Source: Nostocoides sp. HKS02 (GTDB lineage Bacteria; Actinomycetota; Actinomycetes; Actinomycetales; Dermatophilaceae). From it: DNA of 64,000 nt. Positions 22,923-34,841 of this stretch are shown piece by piece. The notes beneath the pieces are model-generated. The model was not told where the DNA came from and searched no databases. It saw only the letters and a program-made list of their open reading frames with translations. Location of the stretch: positions 310,001 to 374,000 of the forward strand of contig NZ_CP046121.1 of assembly GCF_009707485.1 (NCBI RefSeq). Reading direction: 5' to 3'. Within the stretch, counting starts at the first letter, position 1, and each line of letters opens with the position of its first letter. The position numbers were made by a program, and so were the translations under genes.

Positions 22923-24425
22923 TCAGGAGCCGGTTGGCTGGTGAACCTCGCGGCGCAGGATCTTGCCGGTGGGGCCCTTGGGCAGCTCGTCGACCTGCCA
23001 GAGGTGCCTCGGGTACTTGTAGGCCGCGATGCGTTCCTTGACGTAGGCCTGGACGTCCTCGAGCGTCGCGGTCGACCCGGGTCGCAGCGCCACCGCGGCG
23101 CCCACGTCCTCGCCGAGGAGGTCGTCAGGTACCGCGACCACGGCGGCCTCGAGGACATCGGGGTGGGTGTAGAGCACCTCCTCCACCTCGCGCGGGTACA
23201 CGTTCATGCCGCCCCGCAGGATCATGTCCTTCTTGCGGTCCACGATGGTGAAGTACCCCTCGTCGTCGACCGTGGCCAGGTCACCGGTGCGGAACCACCC
23301 GTCCGGGATCGCCTCAGCCGTGGCCTCGGGGTTGTTCCAGTACCCCTTCATGACGTTGTCACCGCGAATGGCGATCTCGCCCACGCCCTCCCCCGGTGGG
23401 ACGTCGTTGCCGTCCAGGTCGACGAGCTTCATCTCGCACCCGGGGATCGCCACGCCGATGGTGCCGGGCTTGCGCTCCCGGTCGGGCATGTTGAACGACG
23501 CGACCGGTGAGGTCTCGGACAGGCCGTACCCCTCGAGGATGATGCAGTCGAACTTCGCCTCGAACGCCTTCATGACCTCCAGCGGCATCGCCGATCCGCC
23601 CGAGCAGCAGGCGCGCAGGGAGCTCGCGTCGAGGGAGTCCGAGTCGGGGTGGTTGAGGATCGCGGCATACATCGTCGGGACGCCCATCATGATGGTGACC
23701 TTCTCGTTGCCGATGACCTTGATCGCCTCTGCGGGGTCGAAGCGGGGGATGAGCGCCAGGGCCGCGCCGGAGATGACTGCGGCGTTGAGCCCCACCACGA
23801 GCCCGAACACGTGGAACAGGGGCAGGCACCCCATCACGACGTCCGCGGCTGTCGTCTGCTGGATCTCGACGGCGCTGCGGTGGGCGTTCAGGTGGACGTT
23901 GCGGTGGGTGAGCTCTGCTCCCTTGGGGCGACCGGTGGTGCCCGAGGTGTACAGGACGATCGCGGTGTCTTCGTCGTCGCGCTCGACCGGCGTGCTGATC
24001 GGGTCGCCGTCCTCGAGGGTGCCGGCCTCGGGGCCGAGCACGCCGCAGGGGATGATGCGGGTTCCCGAACGCTCGGCGCCGGCCGTGGCCTCGGCGACGA
24101 AGTCGGGCCACACGAAGGCGACCGTGGCGCCGGAGTTGGTGAAGAAGAAGTCGATCTCGCCCGCCTTGAGTAGGGGGTTCATCGGCACGACGATCGCACC
24201 GGCCAGCAGGGAGCCGAAGAACACGACGGGAAACGCCGGCACGTTCGGCAGGATGATCGCCACCCGGTCGCCGGGCTCGACGCCGGACGCCCGCAGCTGT
24301 CCCGCCACCGAGGCCGCCATCGCATGGAGCTGGCCATAGCTGAGGTCCTGGCCATGGAACTTGATGGCCGGCGAGTCGGGCCGGCTGCCGGCCGTCTCGA
24401 CCAGGTTGGTGGCGAGGTTGGTCAT
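22923..24425 (-). CDS. Long-chain fatty acid--CoA ligase (acyl-CoA synthetase)
   Basis: ANL-superfamily enzyme, 500 aa, activating a carboxylic acid to its CoA thioester through an acyl-adenylate. Motifs: VLYTSGTTGRPKGAELTH (P-loop-like A3, about residue 165), EGYGLSETSP (A5), DGWFRTGDLATVDDEGY (A7) and the catalytic Lys in ELPKGPTGKILRREV near the C-terminus. The ATG at 24425 gives MTNLATNLVETAG. Acyl chain length cannot be read from sequence. ETF and crotonase genes nearby suit beta-oxidation. Confidence 0.92.
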   Translation of the reverse strand: MTNLATNLVETAGSRPDSPAIKFHGQDLSYGQLHAMAASVAGQLRASGVEPGDRVAIILPNVPAFPVVFFGSLLAGAIVVPMNPLLKAGEIDFFFTNSGATVAFVWPDFVAEATAGAERSGTRIIPCGVLGPEAGTLEDGDPISTPVERDDEDTAIVLYTSGTTGRPKGAELTHRNVHLNAHRSAVEIQQTTAADVVMGCLPLFHVFGLVVGLNAAVISGAALALIPRFDPAEAIKVIGNEKVTIMMGVPTMYAAILNHPDSDSLDASSLRACCSGGSAMPLEVMKAFEAKFDCIILEGYGLSETSPVASFNMPDRERKPGTIGVAIPGCEMKLVDLDGNDVPPGEGVGEIAIRGDNVMKGYWNNPEATAEAIPDGWFRTGDLATVDDEGYFTIVDRKKDMILRGGMNVYPREVEEVLYTHPDVLEAAVVAVPDDLLGEDVGAAVALRPGSTATLEDVQAYVKERIAAYKYPRHLWQVDELPKGPTGKILRREVHQPTGS

Positions 24426-24528
24426 CGGTGACTCCACTCCTTCGTGGGCGTGTGGGGCGTACGGGGCTCCCGGGGCGCTGCCGTCATCCTCCCTGCTGGC
24501 CTCCGCGTTGGCTACGGCTTCGCCGTGA

Positions 24529-26679
<2,151 letters not shown>

Positions 26680-26690
26680 GGAGGGTGACC

Positions 26691-26848
26691 ATGGTGGACA
26701 AGGCGGTCTTCCTCCGGAGTTCACCGCCCTCGGCGCGGTGGGCGACCTCGCCACCGAGGTGGACCGGATGCGGGAACACCCCGCCGGCTGGGTCGAGGCA
26801 GCCGAGGTGGACGCGCCCCCCATCACCCGCGATCTGCTCCGCGCCTGA
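26691..26848 (+). CDS. Small hypothetical protein (probably frameshifted)
   Basis: The ATG at 26691 follows a good ribosome binding site (GGGAGGG, 26680-26686) right after ligA. The first seven codons (MVDKAVF) are in one frame; the second frame then reads PPEFTALGAVGDLATEVDRMREHPAGWVEAAEVDAPP... to a stop at 26846. One missing C near 26711 would join them into a 52-residue acidic protein. I do not recognise the family. The alternative is that only one of the two frames is real. Confidence 0.5.
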
Positions 26849-27026
26849 GGCTCGCTGCTCCGCGCGGCAGGGCCCGAGCGTGCGGCCACCACTCAGCAGA
26901 CTTGCGTCCCGCTGAACAGACAGGAGCTCACGGCGAAGTAGGACACACGTGCGCGAAGTTCCCTGGTGCTGCGTATGCCGCGTGCGGGGCCGGCGCGTGC
27001 GGCGGCCCGGGCCAGCCGGTCACGGC

Positions 27027-27779
27027 TCAGTCGAGCGGGCGCCCGTCCCGCAGAGCCGCGCTGGCCTCGTCGATGATCGAGGTCATCGCCGCAGCCGCAG
27101 CCGGGCCGTCCCCGGACTGGATCGCCTCGGCGACGTCGGCGTGCAGCCGGATCGCGAGCGGGTTCGGTCGGGCAGGCATGAGGTCGTGGTGCGTGCGGCC
27201 AGCGAGCACCTCGGCGACGACGTTGTGCAGGGCAGCGAGCATCTCGTTGCCCGACGCCTCGAGCATGGTGCGGTGGAACAACGTGTCCGCGTCGAGGTAG
27301 GCCTCGAGGTCGCCGGCCTTGGCGTGCACCGCCATCTGCATGACGGCCCCGGTCATGGTGCCGCACTGTTCCGGCGTGGCGCGCTCTGCGGCCAGGCCGG
27401 CCGCGACCGGCTCGAACCCCTTGCGCAGCTCGCCCAGTGAGAGCAGCTGCTCCTCGCGATCGGGGCCGTCGAGTCGCCACCGGATCACGCGCGGGTCGAA
27501 CACGTTCCAGTCGGCCCGGGGACGCACCCGCACCCCGAGGCGACGCCGCGTCTCCACCAGCCCCATCGACTCCAGGACCCGCACTGCTTCGCGGACCACC
27601 GACCGCGACACGCCATAGGCCTCGTCGAGCTGGTCGATGCGCAGCACCGCACCCACGGGGCAGCGACCCGAGACGATGTCCTGCCCGAGCGCGTCGAGGA
27701 CCGAGGCGTGCAGGCCCCCCGGCGTGCTGGCGTCACCGAGCCGGTGGGGCGCGGAGCGTGCCGCGGATGCGATGGCCAT
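27027..27779 (-). CDS. GntR-family (FadR/FCD type) transcriptional regulator
   Basis: 250 aa. The N-terminal winged helix-turn-helix is ASVLDALGQDIVSGRCPVGAVL ... YGVSRSVVREAVRVLESMGLVETRRRLGVRV (about residues 24-90). The C-terminal FCD ligand domain (about 110-240) has metal-binding His candidates in DADTLFHRTML and GRTHHDLM. Divergent from gntK-gntP, so it probably represses gluconate use, with gluconate or 6-phosphogluconate as the signal. The ATG at 27779 is in a short MAIAS leader. Confidence 0.9.
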   Translation of the reverse strand: MAIASAARSAPHRLGDASTPGGLHASVLDALGQDIVSGRCPVGAVLRIDQLDEAYGVSRSVVREAVRVLESMGLVETRRRLGVRVRPRADWNVFDPRVIRWRLDGPDREEQLLSLGELRKGFEPVAAGLAAERATPEQCGTMTGAVMQMAVHAKAGDLEAYLDADTLFHRTMLEASGNEMLAALHNVVAEVLAGRTHHDLMPARPNPLAIRLHADVAEAIQSGDGPAAAAAMTSIIDEASAALRDGRPLD

Positions 27780-27935
27780 GAGGCCAAGGGTGCCAGAGAG
27801 GTGATGTATGACAGAAGGGGGTAAAGAAATCTGATTTATTTTCCCGAAACTCTTGATAAGGCCGGTCTAGGGAGGGCACTCTGGTCCGAGCACGAACGAG
27901 CTTGATGAACAGGCCTGACAAAGGAGTCATGGAGC
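27780..27935. promoter_or_regulatory. Divergent regulatory region of the GntR regulator and gntK
   Basis: The segment about 27801-27865 is markedly AT-rich for this genome (runs such as AAAGAAATCTGATTTATTTT), as expected for promoter and operator DNA. TGATGTATGACAGA (27801-27814) is a candidate GntR/FCD half-palindrome, but I found no perfect T-N-GT-N3-AC-N-A match. The ribosome binding site of gntK is AAGGAG at 27921-27926. Confidence 0.5.
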
Positions 27936-28460
27936 ATGCAGCACCATCCACCGCCCCTCGTCGTCGTGATGGGGGTGTCCGGCTCGGGAAAGACCACCGT
28001 CGGCGCCGCCCTCGCGCAGCGCCTGGGCGTCCCGTTCGCCGACGCCGACGACTTCCACCCCGAGGCCAACATCGCCAAGATGTCTGCCGGCATCCCGCTC
28101 GACGACGTCGACCGCAAGCCGTGGCTCGAGGCCATCGCCGCCTGGCTCGCCGACCACACGTCCAGCGGCGGCGTCGCCAGCTGCTCGGCGCTCAAGCGTG
28201 AGTACCGCGACGTCCTGGCCGGCGCAGCGCCTGCGACCTTCTTCCTGCACCTGCACGGTGACCGCGACGTCCTCGCGGCCCGCGTCGCAGCCCGGCCGGC
28301 CCACTTCATGCCCGCCGCGCTCATCGACAGCCAGTTCGCCACCCTCGAAGCCCTCGAGCCCGACGAGCGGGGCGCCGTCCTCGACGTCTCTTCGTCGGTC
28401 GACAACCTCGTCGACGAGTCAGTCACCCTCCTCACCGCGAAAGGCGGAGTCTCCGCATGA
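27936..28460 (+). CDS. gntK: Gluconokinase GntK
   Basis: Phosphorylates gluconate to 6-phosphogluconate for the pentose phosphate pathway. 174 aa, the normal size for the shikimate-kinase-like family. The Walker A motif GVSGSGKTTVG is near residue 14, followed by ADADDFHPEANIAKMSAGIPLDDVDRKPWL (substrate loop) and CSALKREYRDVL. AAGGAG lies 9 nt before the ATG. Its stop overlaps the gntP start (ATGA). Confidence 0.96.
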   Translation: MQHHPPPLVVVMGVSGSGKTTVGAALAQRLGVPFADADDFHPEANIAKMSAGIPLDDVDRKPWLEAIAAWLADHTSSGGVASCSALKREYRDVLAGAAPATFFLHLHGDRDVLAARVAARPAHFMPAALIDSQFATLEALEPDERGAVLDVSSSVDNLVDESVTLLTAKGGVSA

Positions 28461-29848
28461 GTCTCGACCTGTTCTCCCTGGTGCAGCCCGCCCTCGCGGC
28501 GGCTGACGCCCCGGCAATCCCCGCCGCACGGCTCGTCCCCGCCGCGCTCCTGGGTATCGCCGTCATCGTCCTGCTGATCACCCGGTTCAAGCTGCACCCC
28601 TTCCTCGGGCTCACCATCGGCTCCCTGGTGGTCGGCGCCGTCGCGGGTGTCGAGCTCTCGGCGACCGTCGACAGCTTCACCAAGGGCTTCGGCGCCACGG
28701 CGGCGAGTGTCGGCACGCTGATCGCGCTCGGTGCGATGTTCGGCAAGCTGCTCGCCGACTCCGGTGGCGCGGACGAGATCGTCGACACGATCGTCGGTCG
28801 CTCCAGTGCACGCACCCTGCCGTGGGCGATGGCCGGAGTCGGCGCCATCATCGGCCTGCCGATGTTCTTCGAGATCGGCCTCGTGCTCCTGATGCCGGTC
28901 ATCTTCCTGGTCGCGCGCCGGTCCGGCCTGTCCGTCATCAAGGTCGGCATCCCGGCGCTCGCGGGCCTGTCGGCCATGCACGGCCTGGTCCCGCCCCACC
29001 CCGGGCCGCTCGTGGCCATCGACGCCCTCAAGGCCAACCTCGGGCTGACCCTCGGCCTCGGTGTGCTCGTCGCGATCCCGACCGTGGCCATCGCCGGCCC
29101 GCTCTTCGCCCGGTTCGCCGGCCGCTGGGTCGACGTCCCCGCGCCCACGATGTACGAGCCCCGCGAGAACGCGCTCGACCCGCGCCCGTCCTTCGCCGTG
29201 ACGCTGTTCGCCGTCCTCACCCCGGTCGTCCTCATGCTGGGCAAGGCGCTCGCCGACATCCTCGCGGGCAAGGACAACCCGGTCCGCACCGTGCTCGACT
29301 TCGTCGGCACGCCGCTCATCGCCCTGCTCATCGCGGTCATCGTCGGCATGTTCACCCTCGGCCGTGGCGCCCGGATGGGCACCAAGGAGCTCGCGAAGTC
29401 GCTCGAGCAGGCGCTGCCGCCCATCGCGGGGATCATCCTCATCGTCGCCGCGGGTGGTGGCTTCAAGCAGACCCTGGTCGACACCGGGATCGGCAAGCTC
29501 GTGGCCACCTGGGTGCAGGGCAGCGGCCTGTCCGTGCTCCTGCTCGCCTGGCTCGTCGCCGTCCTGATCCGCCTCGCCACCGGCTCCGCGACGGTGGCCA
29601 CGGTCACCGCCTCCGGCATCCTGGCGCCGCTGGCCGCCGGGATGGCTCCGACGCACGTCTCGCTGCTCGTCCTGGCGATCGGCGCGGGTTCGGTGTTCTT
29701 CTCCCACGTCAACGACGCCGGCTTCTGGCTGGTCAAGGAGTACTTCGGCCTCAGCGTGGGTCAGACCCTGAAGTCGTGGTCGCTCATGGAGACCGTCCTT
29801 TCCGTGACCGGGCTGGTGTTCGTGCTGCTGCTCGGCCTGGTGGTCTGA
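28457..29848 (+). CDS. gntP: Gluconate:H+ symporter GntP
   Basis: 463 aa membrane protein of the GntP family with 12 or more hydrophobic segments. Conserved stretches include [48 protein letters not shown] and [23 protein letters not shown]. Takes up gluconate for the overlapping gluconokinase gene. Followed by prfB, whose own promoter lies 33 nt downstream. Confidence 0.96.
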   Translation: MSLDLFSLVQPALAAADAPAIPAARLVPAALLGIAVIVLLITRFKLHPFLGLTIGSLVVGAVAGVELSATVDSFTKGFGATAASVGTLIALGAMFGKLLADSGGADEIVDTIVGRSSARTLPWAMAGVGAIIGLPMFFEIGLVLLMPVIFLVARRSGLSVIKVGIPALAGLSAMHGLVPPHPGPLVAIDALKANLGLTLGLGVLVAIPTVAIAGPLFARFAGRWVDVPAPTMYEPRENALDPRPSFAVTLFAVLTPVVLMLGKALADILAGKDNPVRTVLDFVGTPLIALLIAVIVGMFTLGRGARMGTKELAKSLEQALPPIAGIILIVAAGGGFKQTLVDTGIGKLVATWVQGSGLSVLLLAWLVAVLIRLATGSATVATVTASGILAPLAAGMAPTHVSLLVLAIGAGSVFFSHVNDAGFWLVKEYFGLSVGQTLKSWSLMETVLSVTGLVFVLLLGLVV

Positions 29849-29881
29849 GCACGGGCGCAAACCGCGGCCCCGCCCGTGAAC

Positions 29882-29887
29882 TAGGCT
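29882..29887 (+). promoter_or_regulatory. -10 box of prfB promoter (leaderless)
   Basis: TAGGCT, 8 nt before the GTG at 29896. Confidence 0.5.
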
Positions 29888-29895
29888 TGACCCTC

Positions 29896-31011
29896 GTGGC
29901 AACCGACTTCTCCCAAGAGATCAAGAACCTCCGCACGACGATGGACTCCGTGCGCGAGGTGACCGACCTCGAATCGCTGCGGGAGCGCATCAAGGATCTC
30001 GAGGCGCAGTCGGGCGTCCCCAACCTGTGGGACGACCCCGACGCGGCGCAGCAGGTGACCTCGGCGCTGTCGCGGGCCAACTCCGAGTACGAGCGGGTCA
30101 CCGGCATGGACTCGCGCATCGACGACCTCGAGACGCTTGTCGAGATGGCCACCGAGGACGGCGGCGACGCCGAGACCCTCGCCGAGGCCGAGAAGGAGCT
30201 GGTCGCCGTCCAGAAGGCCGTGGCCGAGCTCGAGGTGCGCACCCTGCTTTCGGGTGAGTACGACGAGCGCGCGGCGGTGGTCACGATCCGGGCGGGCGCG
30301 GGTGGTGTCGACGCGGCGGACTTCGCCGAGATGCTCATGCGGATGTACCTGCGCTGGGCGGAGCGGCACGGTTACCCGACCAAGGTCATGGACACCTCGT
30401 ATGCCGAGGAGGCGGGCCTGAAGTCGGTGACGTTCGAGGTCGACGTGCCCTACGCCTTCGGCAACCTCTCCGTCGAGGGCGGCACGCACCGGCTGGTCCG
30501 GATCAGCCCGTTCGACAACCAGGGCCGACGCCAGACGAGCTTCGCCGCAGTCGAGGTGATCCCGCTCATCGAGTCCACCGACTCCATCGAGATCCCCGAG
30601 AACGAGATCAAGGTCGACGTGTTCCGCTCGTCGGGCCCGGGCGGTCAGTCCGTCAACACCACTGACTCCGCGGTGCGCATGACCCACATCCCGACCGGCA
30701 TCGTCGTTTCGATGCAGAACGAGAAGTCCCAGATCCAGAACCGCGCGGCCGCGCTGCGCGTGCTCCAGTCCCGACTGCTCATCCAGAAGCAGGCCGAGGA
30801 AGCAGCGGCGAAGAAGGAGATGGCCGGCGACATCAAGGCCAGCTGGGGCGAGCAGATGCGCTCCTACGTCCTGCAGCCGTACCAGATGGTCAAGGACCTG
30901 CGCACCGAGCACGAGGTGGGCAACCCCTCGGCCGTCTTCGACGGCGACATCGACGGCTTCATCGAAGCCGGCGTGCGGTGGCGCAAGGAGCAGGAGAAGC
31001 TCGCCGGCTGA
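29896..31011 (+). CDS. prfB: Peptide chain release factor 2
   Basis: Recognises UGA and UAA stop codons and releases the peptide. 371 aa. The tripeptide anticodon SPF is in [15 protein letters not shown]; the GGQ loop is [16 protein letters not shown]. There is no programmed frameshift: the N-terminal part is continuous with the rest and no in-frame UGA is present. The GTG start giving [12 protein letters not shown] follows a TAGGCT box by 8 nt. First gene upstream of the conserved ftsE-ftsX-M23-smpB set. Confidence 0.97.
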   Translation: MATDFSQEIKNLRTTMDSVREVTDLESLRERIKDLEAQSGVPNLWDDPDAAQQVTSALSRANSEYERVTGMDSRIDDLETLVEMATEDGGDAETLAEAEKELVAVQKAVAELEVRTLLSGEYDERAAVVTIRAGAGGVDAADFAEMLMRMYLRWAERHGYPTKVMDTSYAEEAGLKSVTFEVDVPYAFGNLSVEGGTHRLVRISPFDNQGRRQTSFAAVEVIPLIESTDSIEIPENEIKVDVFRSSGPGGQSVNTTDSAVRMTHIPTGIVVSMQNEKSQIQNRAAALRVLQSRLLIQKQAEEAAAKKEMAGDIKASWGEQMRSYVLQPYQMVKDLRTEHEVGNPSAVFDGDIDGFIEAGVRWRKEQEKLAG

Positions 31012-31169
31012 CGAGGCCGGCCAGACCACGGGGCGCCGCGCAACGCCGAAGAGCCGCCGCTGCGCGGCATACCAAGGTTCCCGACCTATCCTCGGTGGCG
31101 TCGTGCGTGCGCAGCCGCGCGCGGTCGTATGCCGTCCCCGCCCCCGCCCGTAAGGCTCACCCCCCGCGC

Positions 31170-31859
31170 ATGATCCGCTTCGAGAACGTCAGCAAGGTCT
31201 ATCCCCGGTCCACCCGACCGGCCCTGAGCGACGTCACGCTCGACGTCGAGCGCGGCGAGTTCGTCTTCGTCGTCGGCGCGTCCGGTTCGGGCAAGTCGAC
31301 CCTCCTGCGCCTCGTGCTCAAGGAGGAACGCGCCACCCAGGGCACCGTCCTCGTTGCGGGGCAGGAAGTCGGGGGACTGCCGCAGCGCAAGGTGCCCCGG
31401 CTGCGCCGCGAGATCGGCACGGTGTTCCAGGACTTCCGCCTGCTGCCCAACAAGAACGTCTACCAGAACGTCGCGTTCGCCCTGCAGGTCCTCGGTCGTT
31501 CCGGACACGCGATCCGCCAGGTCGTGCCCGAGACCCTCGAGATGGTCGGTCTCGAAGGCAAGGAGAAGCGTCTCCCGCACGAGCTCTCCGGTGGTGAGCA
31601 GCAGCGCGTGGCCATCGCCAGGGCCTTCGTCAACAAGCCCCCGATCCTGCTGTGCGACGAGCCGACCGGAAACCTCGACCCCGCCACCAGCCTCGACATC
31701 GTGCGGCTGCTCGACCGGATCAACCGCACCGGCACCACCATCGTGATGGCCACCCACGACGACGACATCGTCAACCAGCTGCGCAAGCGCGTGGTGGAGC
31801 TCGTGTCTGGCCACATCGTCCGCGACGAGAACAAGGGCGTCTACGGCAGCGGGCGCTGA
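31170..31859 (+). CDS. ftsE: Cell division ATP-binding protein FtsE
   Basis: ABC ATPase, 229 aa, partner of FtsX in activating septal peptidoglycan hydrolases. Walker [12 protein letters not shown] (about residue 36), Q-loop VFQDFRLLP, signature [14 protein letters not shown], Walker [14 protein letters not shown] and switch His in MATHDDDIV. The ATG at 31170 gives the family start [12 protein letters not shown]. Confidence 0.96.
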   Translation: MIRFENVSKVYPRSTRPALSDVTLDVERGEFVFVVGASGSGKSTLLRLVLKEERATQGTVLVAGQEVGGLPQRKVPRLRREIGTVFQDFRLLPNKNVYQNVAFALQVLGRSGHAIRQVVPETLEMVGLEGKEKRLPHELSGGEQQRVAIARAFVNKPPILLCDEPTGNLDPATSLDIVRLLDRINRTGTTIVMATHDDDIVNQLRKRVVELVSGHIVRDENKGVYGSGR

Positions 31860-31910
31860 CCGCGACCCGACCGCCACCGGCCGCCACAGACTTCGGAAGA
31901 GACCCACTCC

Positions 31911-32820
31911 ATGCGACTGCAGTTCATGCTCGGCGAGATCTGGATCGGCCTGCGCCGAAACCTCTCCATCGCCGTCTCGGTCATGCTCGTCACCACGGTG
32001 TCGCTGTACCTCCTCGGGCTCGGCCTGCTCGCCCAGCGTGAGGTCGACACCCTCAAGGGCTACTGGTACGACCGCATCCAGGTCTCGATCTTCATGTGCG
32101 GGCAGGACTCGGCCGAGGCGAACTGTGCGGGCAAGGCCATCACGGCCGAGCAGAAGGCGGCTCTCAAGGCCCAGCTCGACCAGATGAAGCCCCTGGTCAA
32201 GAACGTCTACTACGAGTCCGAGCAACAGGCCTACGACCGGTTCCAGGAGCAGTTCCGCAACAGCCCGCTCGCGAGCAACATCCGGGTCGGCGACATCCCG
32301 CAGAGCTACCGGGTGCAGCTGTCCGACCCGACCAAGTACGACGTGGTGGTGAGCGCCTTCCAGGGCGCCCCGGGGGTAGGACGCGTGCAGGACCAGCAGA
32401 AGACCCTGGACAAGCTTGTTCAAGGTGATGAACGGCATCACCGTCGCCTCGCTCGTGCTCGCCTTCATCATGATCATCTGTGCCGTGCTGCTGATGGTCA
32501 CCACGATCAGGCAGGCGGCCTTCACCCGGCGCCGTGAGACCGGGATCATGAAGCTCGTGGGGGCCTCGAACCTCACGATCCGGCTGCCGTTCGTCATGGA
32601 GATCGTGCTCGCCACGCTGGCGGGCGTCGGCGCCGCAGTCGGGCTGCTGTGGGCCACCACCGACTACCTCGTCGGGCCCTACGTCGCCAAGGTGCTGCCG
32701 GATGTCCCCTTGGTCGGGATCACCGATGTCTGGGTCATCGCCCCGTGGCTGGCCGGACTCATGCTGGTCATCGCCGTGATGACCTCCTGGGTCACCTTGT
32801 GGCGTTACCTGCGCGTCTGA
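31911..32820 (+). CDS. ftsX: Cell division protein FtsX (frameshifted in this sequence)
   Basis: Permease-like partner of FtsE: one N-terminal membrane segment (SIAVSVMLVTTVSLYLLGLGLL), an extracytoplasmic domain with a Cys pair (FMCGQDSAEANCAG), then three membrane segments. The frame breaks at 32414-32420, where AAGCTTGTTCAAG stands for AAGCTGTTCAAG; removing one T joins ...QKTLDKL to FKVMNGITVASL, matching the LDRLF region of mycobacterial FtsX, and gives 302 aa, normal for FtsX. Unedited, the first part runs on out of frame to 32537. Probably intact in the organism. Confidence 0.93.
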
Positions 32821-32868
32821 CCGGCCAATCCCCGGATACCGATGGGGTGTGTGTTACCAATGTGGCCT

Positions 32869-34236
32869 ATGAGCGCAAATCTCCCGCGGTCGGGTCGGCT
32901 GGCATCGGTCCGACGGGGCGCCCTGGGTGTGGCCGTCGCGTGTTCCCTGGGGCTGGCCGCCGCGTCGCTCAGCGGCATTCCGGTCGCCCACGCAGCGCCG
33001 GCCAGCACGGTGTCCGGCCTCGACGGGTCGACACCCGGGGCCACTGACCCCAACACGGCGAAGAAGCAGGTCGACCGCCAGATCCAGGCACTCAAGGGCC
33101 AGCTCGACGAGGTCGGCGCCCACCTGGCGAACGCCTACCTCGCGCTCAAGAGGACGCAGGCCGAGCTTCCGCTCGCCCAACAGGCGCTCGACCAGGCCAC
33201 CGCGGTGGTGGCCAAGGCGGACCTCTACAACTCGCAGATGACGGTCCAGCTCCAGGTCGCCCAGGCCAACGAGGCCCGGGCCATCGACGAGCTCGCGTCC
33301 ACCCAGGCGCACCTGAGCCAGAACCGTCAGCGGGTCGCCCGCTTCGCCTCCCAGCTCTACCAGGACCAGGGCATGGGCCAGCTGTCCGTGGCCCTGAGCG
33401 CGACCACCCCGGACGACTTCGCCAACCGCATCGCGATGACCGACACGGTGATGGATGTCCAGAACCAGTCGCTGAGCCGGCTGGCCACGGCCCGCGCCGC
33501 GGCGACCGCCCAGGAGGCGCACATCACGGCGCTTCGCGTCCAGGTCGCCGCTGCGAAGAAGGCGGCCGAGGCGGCCCTGGCCAAGGCCCAGGCTGCCCGC
33601 GCCGCCGCCGCGCGGGCCCAGCAACAGCTGCAGGCGCTGGCCGCCCAGCAGCTCGCCCAGTCGAAGAACCTCGCCGCCCAGGCGGCCGCGGAGAAGAAGC
33701 AGCTCGCGGCCGCACAGAAGGTCCAGGCTCACCTGCAGGCTGTCCTCGTGGCGCGGGCCAAGGCGGCCAAGGCGGCGGCGGCTCGCCGCGCGGCGGCCCT
33801 GCGGCGAGCAGGCAAGCGGGTTCCGCCGGGGCCGGCGACCGCCAGCGGCTTCCTCTCCAGGCCGTCCGACGGCTGGATCTCCTCCGAGTTCGGCATGCGG
33901 TTCCACCCGATCCTGCACTACTGGCGCCTGCACGCGGGCCGTGACTACGCGGCCGACTGCGGCACGCCGATCCGCGCGGCGGCCGACGGCCAGATCATCT
34001 CGGCCGGGGTCGTCTCCGGCTACGGCAACCGCACGGAGATCGACCACGGCATCGTCCGCGGAGTCGACCTCGTGACGACCTACAACCACATGGAGCGGTT
34101 CGCTGTCACCAGCGGTCGCGTCTACCGCGGCGAGGTCATCGGGTACGTCGGCACCAGCGGTGAGTCCACGGGCTGCCACCTGCACTTCGAGACCTACGAG
34201 GACGGCGTCCCGCGCGACCCGCGCCGCTGGCTCTGA
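32869..34236 (+). CDS. Secreted coiled-coil M23 (LytM) peptidase, probable FtsEX-controlled murein hydrolase
   Basis: 455 aa. A signal peptide (residues 1 to about 40, ...GLAAASLSGIPVAHA/AP) is followed by a long Ala/Gln-rich coiled coil (about 60-320, for example KKAAEAALAKAQAARAAAAR), then a LytM domain (about 335-455) with zinc ligands in FHPILHYWRLHAGRDYA and HLHFETYEDG. This is the layout of EnvC and mycobacterial RipC, which are switched on by FtsEX; its place directly after ftsEX supports that role. Unlike EnvC, the HxxxD and HxH zinc motifs look complete, so it may be an active hydrolase itself. Confidence 0.92.
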   Translation: MSANLPRSGRLASVRRGALGVAVACSLGLAAASLSGIPVAHAAPASTVSGLDGSTPGATDPNTAKKQVDRQIQALKGQLDEVGAHLANAYLALKRTQAELPLAQQALDQATAVVAKADLYNSQMTVQLQVAQANEARAIDELASTQAHLSQNRQRVARFASQLYQDQGMGQLSVALSATTPDDFANRIAMTDTVMDVQNQSLSRLATARAAATAQEAHITALRVQVAAAKKAAEAALAKAQAARAAAARAQQQLQALAAQQLAQSKNLAAQAAAEKKQLAAAQKVQAHLQAVLVARAKAAKAAAARRAAALRRAGKRVPPGPATASGFLSRPSDGWISSEFGMRFHPILHYWRLHAGRDYAADCGTPIRAAADGQIISAGVVSGYGNRTEIDHGIVRGVDLVTTYNHMERFAVTSGRVYRGEVIGYVGTSGESTGCHLHFETYEDGVPRDPRRWL

Positions 34237-34359
34237 GCCACGCCGCGCGCACCTGGTCGCCGGTCGGGAAACCGGCTGGCCGGCATACCCGGGTGAGCAG
34301 GTAGCGTTGCCCCGCACGGGCGACGCGCCCGCGCCATCCACGCACGGACGGGAAGAGCA

Positions 34360-34839
34360 GTGGCCAAGGACGCCAAGGACGCTGGGCACAAGGTCGTGGC
34401 GAGCAACCGCAAGGCTCGTCACGACTACCTCATCGAGGACACCTTCGAGGCGGGCCTGGTCCTGATGGGCACCGAGGTGAAGTCGTTGCGCATGGGCCGC
34501 GCCTCGCTCATCGACGGCTATGCCGCCTGGCGCGGTGACGAGCTGTGGCTGGAGGGCGTGCACATCCCCGAGTACGTCCAGGGCACGTGGACCAACCACA
34601 CGCCGCGGCGTCGTCGCAAGCTGCTGCTGCACCGCTCCGAGCTCGCCAAGATCCAGCGCAAGTCCTCCGAGAGCGGGCACACCATCGTGCCGCTGCAGCT
34701 GTACTTCAAGGACGGCAAGGCCAAGGTCGAGATCGCCATCGCCAAGGGCAAGCGGCAGTACGACAAGCGACAGACGCTGCGCGAGCGCCAGGACACCATG
34801 GACACCCAGCGCGCGCTCCACAGCCGGGGCGAGCGCTAG
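34360..34839 (+). CDS. smpB: SsrA-binding protein SmpB
   Basis: Binds tmRNA (ssrA at 41.8 kb in this window) and delivers it to stalled ribosomes. 159 aa. Family motifs: [51 protein letters not shown] and the basic C-terminal tail [16 protein letters not shown]. The GTG at 34360 has GGAAGAG upstream. Last member of the prfB-ftsE-ftsX-M23-smpB set found widely in actinobacteria. Confidence 0.97.
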   Translation: MAKDAKDAGHKVVASNRKARHDYLIEDTFEAGLVLMGTEVKSLRMGRASLIDGYAAWRGDELWLEGVHIPEYVQGTWTNHTPRRRRKLLLHRSELAKIQRKSSESGHTIVPLQLYFKDGKAKVEIAIAKGKRQYDKRQTLRERQDTMDTQRALHSRGER

Positions 34840-34841
34840 CC

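Noticed and set aside
29896..31011. The autoregulatory frameshift known from prfB in other bacteria
   Set aside because: The frame is continuous from the GTG start and no in-frame UGA is present near the N-terminus.
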